In this document: one piece after another, positions 62,179 through 64,000 of the stretch | Layout of the letters: each line of letters opens with the position of its first letter | How positions within the stretch are numbered: the stretch's first letter is position 1 | Assembly (NCBI GenBank): GCA_963662605.1 | Contig: OY759785.1 | Location: forward strand, 3,162,001 to 3,226,000 | Reading direction: 5' to 3' | Source: G963662605 sp963662605 | GTDB taxonomy: Bacteria; Bacteroidota; Ignavibacteria; Ignavibacteriales; Ignavibacteriaceae | DNA: 64,000 nt | The notes under the pieces: model-generated | Databases searched by the model: none | What the model was told of the DNA's origin: nothing | What the model saw: only the letters and a program-made list of their open reading frames with translations | Position numbers and translations under genes: made by a program

Positions 62179-63168
62179 TCATGAAATCAGAGCAAAAATC
62201 TTTTTCTCTTCAAGTTCGCTCCAGATAAGCGCAGCGGCTCCAAGTACAGCCGTATTCGCGCCTTGTAATTCGGAAAGAACCAATTTGATTTTTCCTTTAA
62301 AAATACTCAGTAAGTTTTCTTCCATGCTAATTCTCGTCGGTTCAAGAATCATATCTCCGGCTTTTGCGAGTCCGCCGAAAAGTATGATTGCTTCGGGACT
62401 TGAGAACGCGACAGCGTCAGCCAATCCCATACCGAGAATTTCACCGGTAATCTCAAATGCCTCACGAGCAAGCACGTCGCCATTGACTGCTGCTTCGTGA
62501 ATCATCTTTGCCGTCATGTCATGGAAACTAACATTCCGCAGCACACTGTTTTCCTGCCGCTCACAAAGAAGTTCAAATACGGTGCGTTTAATTCCTGTAG
62601 CGGAAGCGTACGTTTCGAGACATCCGTTTCTGCCGCAGCCGCAGTCTCTTCCATCGCGGATAACAATGGTATGTCCAAGCTCACCGGCAAAGCCGTCGTG
62701 CCCGTATACCATTTTACCGTTGATTACAACACCGCTGCCGAGCCCCGTGCCCAAAGTAATGACAATGAAGTCTCTCATTCCCTGAGCTGCTCCGAATTTC
62801 ATTTCACCAATGGCCGCTGCGTTTGCATCATTGGTAATTACAACAGGAACATTATACTCGCGTGATAAAATTTCGACAACATTAGTCTGTCCCCATTTTA
62901 AATTCGGCGGTTGTTCAACTTTTCCTGTGTAATAATTTGCATTCGGCGCACCGACTCCGATGCCGACAACCTCAATCGAACTATCAAGCGTGGCCCTGAG
63001 TTTATCTACTTCGGTAAACAACCGCGGAAAAAATACATCGGCGGATTCGTGTCCATGAGTGAGCATACACGAATCGGCGATGATTCTGCCTTCATCCGTC
63101 ACAAATCCGAATACCGTATTTGTCCCTCCGATATCAATACCAAGCACTACTTGTTGTTTTGAATCCAT
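62179..63168 (-). CDS. ROK-family glucokinase-like sugar kinase
   Basis: A 329-residue ROK protein without a DNA-binding domain, hence a kinase rather than a repressor. The ATP phosphate motif is LGIDIGGTNTVFGFV (9-23), the sugar-binding/catalytic part is ITNDANAAAIGE, then GTGLGSGVV, AGELGHTIV, and the zinc-binding CGCGRNGCLETYAS. These features fit bacterial ROK glucokinases, which phosphorylate glucose (or a related hexose) with ATP in the cytoplasm. It lies 18 bases after the MFS sugar-transporter gene and is part of the same operon, which supports the sugar role. The exact sugar is inferred. Confidence 0.88.
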   Translation of the reverse strand: MDSKQQVVLGIDIGGTNTVFGFVTDEGRIIADSCMLTHGHESADVFFPRLFTEVDKLRATLDSSIEVVGIGVGAPNANYYTGKVEQPPNLKWGQTNVVEILSREYNVPVVITNDANAAAIGEMKFGAAQGMRDFIVITLGTGLGSGVVINGKMVYGHDGFAGELGHTIVIRDGRDCGCGRNGCLETYASATGIKRTVFELLCERQENSVLRNVSFHDMTAKMIHEAAVNGDVLAREAFEITGEILGMGLADAVAFSSPEAIILFGGLAKAGDMILEPTRISMEENLLSIFKGKIKLVLSELQGANTAVLGAAALIWSELEEKKIFALIS

Positions 63169-63186
63169 AAAAGATTATAGCCCGAG

Positions 63187-64000
63187 TTAGTTTTTAAAAT
63201 GAGGGACGTGTCCCTTTGCTCCATAATACGCGATAAACAGATAACATAGTACCGGAAGTATAAAAGCATGGTGAATGCCAATTTTGTCGGCGAGAACTCC
63301 CTGCAGCAAAGGAATAATTGCGCCGCCCACGATAGCCATACATAAAATTCCGGAACCTTCTCCGGTATGTTTCCCGAGGCCGTCAATGGCCAGCGTAAAG
63401 ATAGTCGGGAACATAATGGAATTAAATAAACCGATTACCAGGATTGACCACATGGCTACAGCTCCTGAGGTCAGCATAGTAAGAATAACCAAGGCAACAG
63501 CCATGAATGCATTAAACGCAAGCACTGTTCCCGGCTTAACTTTTCTTTGAATAGCAGAACCGATGAAACGCCCGATCATTGCTCCGCCCCAGTAGAACGA
63601 AACAAATTTTCCGGCATCAGCTTCACTTAAACCGGCAATCTCTTTTTGCCCTAAATAGTTTACCAGAAAACTTCCGATTGATACTTCGGCACCCACATAA
63701 ACAAAAATACCGATGGCACCGAATACGAGATGACGGTAACCCCAGGCACTATGGTGCTTGTCATCAAAACCGGCTGAACCGGATGATGATCCGGCATCCG
63801 ACGCCTCGATTTTTGGCAGCTTGATAAACGCAAAGATTGCGGCAATTACAAACAATACAAATGCAAGCAGCAGATAGGGCGATTGAACAGCAGCCGCTTC
63901 TGCAAGGCGGTATGACTCGATTTCCTGCGGCGCCATAGCTTTTAATTGATCTGCTGTTTTTACCACAACAGATAAAATCATTAATGCACCGAAGTAGGGT
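63187..64000 (-). CDS. MFS sugar transporter, FucP/glucose-galactose type (partial)
   Basis: The gene continues beyond the right edge of the window; upstream of the internal ATG at 63981 the frame reads PYFGALMIL, a typical FucP-family segment. The visible 271 residues hold about seven membrane helices, including VSIGSFLVNYLGQKEIAG, FYWGGAMIGRFIG, and FPTIFTLAIDGLGKHTGEGSGILCMAIVGGAI, a conserved block of the fucose/glucose:H+ symporter group. It imports a hexose and stands upstream of the ROK kinase with an 18-base gap, forming an uptake-phosphorylation operon. The substrate is not fixed by sequence. Confidence 0.82.
   Translation of the reverse strand, partial: PYFGALMILSVVVKTADQLKAMAPQEIESYRLAEAAAVQSPYLLLAFVLFVIAAIFAFIKLPKIEASDAGSSSGSAGFDDKHHSAWGYRHLVFGAIGIFVYVGAEVSIGSFLVNYLGQKEIAGLSEADAGKFVSFYWGGAMIGRFIGSAIQRKVKPGTVLAFNAFMAVALVILTMLTSGAVAMWSILVIGLFNSIMFPTIFTLAIDGLGKHTGEGSGILCMAIVGGAIIPLLQGVLADKIGIHHAFILPVLCYLFIAYYGAKGHVPHFKN

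Overview
The window looks like chromosomal DNA of a moderately AT-rich member of the Bacteroidota/Chlorobiota branch, most likely an Ignavibacteria-type organism. Four proteins end in a type IX secretion (T9SS) sorting domain with the NYPNPFNP...TT(I) signature and a KK(M/I)xLxK tail, and a fifth survives only as a fragment. Putative promoters fit the Bacteroidota pattern TTTG-N19-20-TAnnTTTG. There are very large multiheme cytochromes, one-component propeller histidine kinases, FmdB and CopZ/CopA. No rRNA, CRISPR array or prophage was seen.

Layout. 1-4.6 kb: secreted T9SS proteins, including a multidomain pectate lyase, plus an AlkD-like DNA repair protein. 4.6-9.2 kb: a FemAB-like transferase, a BsuBI/PstI-type restriction-modification pair, a GIY-YIG nuclease gene broken by one stop codon, and one intact tRNA-Asn surrounded by broken tRNA-Asn pieces into which short palindromes have been inserted. 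9.1-14 kb: a divergent ATP-grasp/C39-like pair, a GT9 glycosyltransferase, a 51-residue membrane protein and an RsmB-like rRNA methyltransferase. 14-15.7 kb: an IS110-family (IS1111-type) element sitting inside a dispersed repeat, with a 3' non-coding region that carries likely guide sequences for its target. 15.8-21 kb: CopZ-CopA, a lipoprotein, FmdB, a TPR protein and a PHP phosphoesterase.

21.2-29 kb, minus strand, is the most striking functional unit: a membrane b-type protein, a membrane-anchored 2x[4Fe-4S]/FAD oxidoreductase, a 20-heme c-type cytochrome, a 30-31-heme c-type cytochrome and an outer-membrane beta-barrel protein in a tight operon. Together they could carry electrons between the cytoplasm, periplasm and cell exterior. 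29-34 kb: DapF and a four-gene surface polysaccharide-type operon. 34-36.5 kb: a histidine kinase/response regulator pair followed by a small secreted protein. 36.5-38 kb: an IS4-like element with terminal inverted repeats and an 8-bp target duplication. 38-41 kb: membrane proteins, a stand-alone TIR-like protein, a possible structured RNA and an SDR. 41-44 kb: an envelope operon of three lipoproteins, a YidD-like protein and a TPR membrane protein. 44-50.5 kb: a propeller sensor kinase with its regulator, a dipeptidyl peptidase IV and a YbaN-like protein. 50.6-56.6 kb: two large T9SS cargo proteins and a pseudogene remnant of a third. 56.7-61.4 kb: a dihydroorotate-dehydrogenase-like protein and a pyruvate:ferredoxin oxidoreductase. 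61.4-64 kb: a nested-repeat region, a ROK glucokinase and the end of an MFS sugar transporter.

All functional assignments are from reading motifs and protein architecture by eye; no searches were run.
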